DNA of 64,000 nucleotides from Shewanella dokdonensis. Its GTDB lineage: Bacteria; Pseudomonadota; Gammaproteobacteria; Enterobacterales; Shewanellaceae. The position numbers were made by a program, and so were the translations under genes. The DNA is taken from NCBI RefSeq assembly GCF_018394335.1, contig NZ_CP074572.1, positions 3,534,001-3,598,000 on the forward strand, read 5' to 3'. How positions within the stretch are numbered: the stretch's first letter is position 1; every line of letters begins with the position of its first letter. The notes under the pieces are model-generated. The model was not told where the DNA came from. It saw only the letters and a list, made by a program, of their open reading frames with translations, and ran no database searches. Below, in pieces: positions 59,144 to 64,000 of the stretch.

Positions 59144-59640
59144 AAAAGCTGATTCACCGTTAAACACAGACTGGGTTGCTTCTCCCGTTAGCTTGCATAT
59201 GAGTAACGCTACAATGAAAAGCCACTTGCCGCGCAAGGGTTTGGCGACAATCAGAGAAAAGTTAACCCGGATAATTGGTCGCGTATTCTAGCACGGCTTG
59301 GCGTTAGCTGCTAATGCCTGAAATGGTTCATTGCCAAACAGGTTGGCATTTATTGGTGATGATTGCTGTCTGATTTTGGGCCGGTAGCGCCCAGCCTGAT
59401 AGCGGCAGTGTTTGCTACCGCTTGTTATTGCCCGTATCGACTCGATAGGCGGGGGGGATGATGAGCTGAGAATAGCTGTCGCCTAGCACTTTTCCGTTGC
59501 TGGCAAACGCCAGTTGGGCGAGTAATAAACGATGTAATTGCTATCTGTCAGGCGCTGGAGTGGGGCATTTTTGCCATGGCAAAATGCCCCTCTGGCTCCT
59601 TAAACAGATGTGATCTGCTGCTGTGACAACCAGTAACGAC
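59144..59640. other. Non-coding stretch between mnmA and the VOC gene, with possible gene remnant
   Basis: About 500 bases. In E. coli this place is occupied by nudJ; I find no intact NUDIX gene. A 41-codon minus-strand frame (59415-59540, LLLAQLAFASNGKVLGDSYS then QLIIPPAYRVDTG) looks protein-like but has no start codon and may be a remnant. A near-perfect palindrome GGGGCATTTT...AAAATGCCCC is at 59562-59590. Confidence 0.45.
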
Positions 59641-60017
59641 TCATTTCGCAGCGGTGACAGCGTAACGAATGCGATAACCATCAGGATCGGCGATAGTAAA
59701 TGCAGTAGCAAAGTCCATAGCTGTCGGTGGTTGGAGCAGCGGTACTGCCAGCGCCAAACAGTGCTGATACTGTGCCTGAAACGCCAATTGATCGTCAGCA
59801 TATAGACAGAGTTCCCCTGGCGTACCCTGGGTTATTGTGAGTGGTGGAATAACGGCTGCTTGCTGCCAAATGCCCAAAGATAGGGATTCGTTCAGCATGT
59901 ACAACGCAAATTCACTGGAAGTGTGTACGGGGGCTGCCCGAACAATGCGGTATAAAATGCCTGACTCTTGGGCACATCTGCGACATAAAACACCACGGTA
60001 GCTCTTGCAACTGACAT
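59641..60017 (-). CDS. VOC-family (glyoxalase/bleomycin-resistance fold) protein, frameshifted
   Basis: About 125 residues when restored. It starts MSVARATVVFYVADVPKSQA and continues FYTALFGQPP, a typical VOC N-terminal strand-helix. The C-terminal ADPDGYRIRYAVTAAK matches the DPDGN-type last strand. Family knowledge: VOC proteins include metal-dependent lyases, dioxygenases and antibiotic-sequestering proteins; no specific substrate is evident. One base is missing in the G-run 59929-59933 (GQPPVHTSSEFALYMLNES expected). It lies directly downstream of the YafY-type regulator and is probably its target. Confidence 0.8.
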
Positions 60018-60080
60018 GATATGACTCCTGTTGTTGTTAATGACGATAAGGAGCCTATCCTGAGTAGCTGTCAGTTTTTG

Positions 60081-60782
60081 TCAGTAGGCGATGGGGTTAT
60101 CCGGTATCCCTTGTATCGCCTGCCACGCACGCAACAACTGTTGCTGACTCTGCGGGTAACGCTGGTCTGTTTCATGGTATTGCTTAAGTCGATCCACCCG
60201 GAAATGGCGGAATGCCTGACGGGTTTCACACCAAGCGACCAGCATGTAGCAAGATTCCATAAATCCCAGTAATACGGGCCAGATGCGCCGGGTTGTCAGC
60301 TGTGCCTGCGCATCGATATAACAGATATCGACCACGACTCCGCGGCGGATTGACTGGCGGATCTGTGATAGCGGTACGGCAACGGCCGCTTTTTCGGCAC
60401 TCGGGCCAACCCTAACGGTTTCCCGCTCCATCTGTAACTTCAAGCTATCAGGCAAAATGGCCGCGATTTTTGCGAGCGCATTTTGGGCCGCGAGTGTCAT
60501 CTGTTGATCGTCCTGTTTGCTAACCCAGTTAGCCCCCAACCGCAAGGCTTGCAGTTCCTCATAACTGAACATTAGTGGTGGCAACATGAAATTGGGCTTT
60601 AAGAGATAACCGAGCCCAGCTTCACCTGCAATCTCTGCTCCTTGTGACTGCAACGTGGCAATATCGCGGTAGACGGTTCGGACACTTACTCCCAACTGTT
60701 CCGCTAGGGTTGTGGCCGCTACTGGATATTTATGGCAGCGGAGCAATTGCAGTAAATCGAACAAGCGTTGCGTTCGCGACAT
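60081..60782 (-). CDS. YafY-family transcriptional regulator (HTH-11 + WYL)
   Basis: A 233-residue protein. The N-terminal DeoR-like HTH reads RLFDLLQLLRCHKYPVAATT and LAEQLGVSVRTVYRDIATLQ. The WYL domain follows with RRGVVVDICYIDAQAQLTTR and ends with the CETRQAFRHFRVDRLKQY region. Family knowledge: WYL regulators sense ligands or nucleic acids and often control an adjacent VOC or metabolic gene. The VOC gene starts 64 bases after its stop, in the same direction, supporting a regulator-target pair. Confidence 0.88.
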   Translation of the reverse strand: MSRTQRLFDLLQLLRCHKYPVAATTLAEQLGVSVRTVYRDIATLQSQGAEIAGEAGLGYLLKPNFMLPPLMFSYEELQALRLGANWVSKQDDQQMTLAAQNALAKIAAILPDSLKLQMERETVRVGPSAEKAAVAVPLSQIRQSIRRGVVVDICYIDAQAQLTTRRIWPVLLGFMESCYMLVAWCETRQAFRHFRVDRLKQYHETDQRYPQSQQQLLRAWQAIQGIPDNPIAY

Positions 60783-60922
60783 GGTTAAACCATCTGTTTG
60801 CGGCGGAGGCGTTGTGGCATTTTAGCGTGTTCCCGTGGGAAGTGGCAGCCTTGACGCAATACTCCGTCATAAGTGATTGTGTCAATATTGGCTTATCTCT
60901 GGGCTATCTCGCGGCCATCACA

Positions 60923-61609
60923 TTACGCATTCCATAGCGCCTCAATCTGTGCCGCTGTTAATGAGCAATATTCACCATTGGGCAAACGCTCGCCATTGAT
61001 ATCGAGCGAGCAGGTGCCGATGGCGTAGCGGATCAACCGCAGCGTAGGAAAACCTACCAGGGCGGTCATACGCCGCACCTGTCGGTTGCGTCCTTCGCGG
61101 ATCTGCAGCTCCAGCCAACAGTCGGGAACAGATTTGCGTTCACGTACGGGAGGAAACCGCGGCCAAATGTCGGGGGCGTCTATCCGCTGCACTCGTGCTG
61201 GCAGTGTCATGCCATCTTTGAGGCGTACACCGCAGCGTAATTGTTCAAGCGCTGCCTCGGTGATCTCTCCTTCCACCTGAACCCAGTAAGTTTTATAGGT
61301 GTGGCGAGTCGGTGCCGTCAGTTTTGCTTGTAACTTGCCGTTGTTGGTTAGGAGTAACAGACCTTCGCTGTCACGATCCAAACGTCCCGCTGCGTACACT
61401 TGCGGTTCATCAATAAAATCTTTCAGCGTCTTGCGGCCCGCTTCATCGGTAAATTGGCACAGCACATCGAAGGGTTTATTGAACACTATCACTTTGGTGT
61501 CTGGTGGTGTTACCAGCGGCTTGCGGCGCAATGCGTTACCCGAAATGGGGCGGGATGTGGTGAAGCCTCGACGGCTGTCATGCGGCGGGCGTTTGACTCT
61601 GGCGTGCAT
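60923..61609 (-). CDS. rluE: 23S rRNA pseudouridine(2457) synthase RluE
   Basis: A 228-residue RsuA-family enzyme without an S4 domain. Catalytic motif [19 protein letters not shown] with Asp; other motifs [19 protein letters not shown] and [20 protein letters not shown]. Family knowledge: RluE makes pseudouridine 2457 in 23S rRNA. A basic N-terminal extension of about 35 residues precedes the core. The gene order mnmA...rluE-icd agrees with enteric and Shewanella chromosomes, although an extra regulator/VOC pair lies between mnmA and rluE. It is divergent from icd. Confidence 0.93.
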   Translation of the reverse strand: MHARVKRPPHDSRRGFTTSRPISGNALRRKPLVTPPDTKVIVFNKPFDVLCQFTDEAGRKTLKDFIDEPQVYAAGRLDRDSEGLLLLTNNGKLQAKLTAPTRHTYKTYWVQVEGEITEAALEQLRCGVRLKDGMTLPARVQRIDAPDIWPRFPPVRERKSVPDCWLELQIREGRNRQVRRMTALVGFPTLRLIRYAIGTCSLDINGERLPNGEYCSLTAAQIEALWNA

Positions 61610-61790
61610 GGCGTAAGTGGGTGATGACTAAAAGATAAGGTGGGAGAGATCCTAACATATCTGCGACATTCGTCTAAGGGGCGTGGCCCTCTGTGGGAAT
61701 TTGAATCTTGGGCAGAATGCTCTATGATGTTCGCCAAAATGTGATCTGAAACCCGTTTTGTAACCATGGATTATTTTGTCGAACCGATAG

Positions 61791-64000
<2,210 letters not shown>

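Noticed and set aside
59562..59590. Palindrome GGGGCATTTT...AAAATGCCCC as a terminator
   Set aside because: The hairpin is good but has no T-run on either strand outside the stem and is 50 bases from the VOC stop; function left open.

Overview
The window looks like a chromosomal segment of a Shewanella-type marine gammaproteobacterium. This is inferred from gene content and moderate GC; no database was searched. Pointers are a FadI/FadJ beta-oxidation pair, the purB-hflD-mnmA...rluE-icd neighbourhood with a monomeric-type isocitrate dehydrogenase, an OmpP1/FadL porin, a Bat (Bacteroides aerotolerance-like) operon, a large TonB-dependent receptor and many small conserved families (VF530, DUF4250, DUF1289, DUF445, DUF748). 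No tRNA, rRNA, CRISPR array or prophage was seen.

Layout. 1-3.7 kb: 3' end of DNA polymerase II (polB), an AT-rich spacer with a perfect inverted repeat, and a TonB-dependent receptor. 3.7-6.7 kb: an insertion-sequence scar field (remnants of two IS3/IS407-type transposases and one IS4-type tail) next to a nearly complete IS3-family element (5264-6530) with both terminal repeats, and a truncated reading frame beyond it. 6.7-13.6 kb: FlxA-like protein, VF530 protein, a four-gene minus-strand operon (membrane-fusion adaptor, RND permease, DUF2892, rhodanese) and a SIMPL-domain protein. 13.6-18.4 kb: FadL porin, sodium/proline symporter and a Sel1-repeat lipoprotein. 18.6-25.7 kb: tightly overlapping MoxR-DUF58-DUF4381-BatA-BatB/TPR-BatD operon. 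26-31.7 kb: fadI-fadJ and topB. 31.7-39.5 kb: DUF4250, an alpha/beta hydrolase, an MBL hydrolase, a PAP2 phosphatase carrying an autotransporter-type repeat, an unrecognised protein, rlmA and a cold-shock gene. 39.7-49.9 kb: membrane and envelope proteins, asnB, an M28 peptidase and nagD. 49.9-64 kb: nucleotide metabolism (purN-purM, upp, purB), an antiporter, a 2-Cys peroxiredoxin, the ribosomal oxygenase RoxA, hflD, mnmA, a VOC protein with a YafY-type regulator, rluE and icd (cut by the window end).

The most important observation is about sequence quality. I count about 22 frame breaks in 17 otherwise well-preserved host genes, including housekeeping genes such as purB, mnmA, topB, purN and moxR. 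Seventeen are a single missing base, nearly all in short homopolymer runs. This pattern fits uncorrected sequencing or assembly indels much better than mass gene decay. I therefore annotate these genes over their full restored span and give each break point. I found no convincing wholly new system. The best leads are the RND/DUF2892/rhodanese operon, the phosphatase-autotransporter hybrid, the IS mosaic and an orphan gene in front of rlmA.
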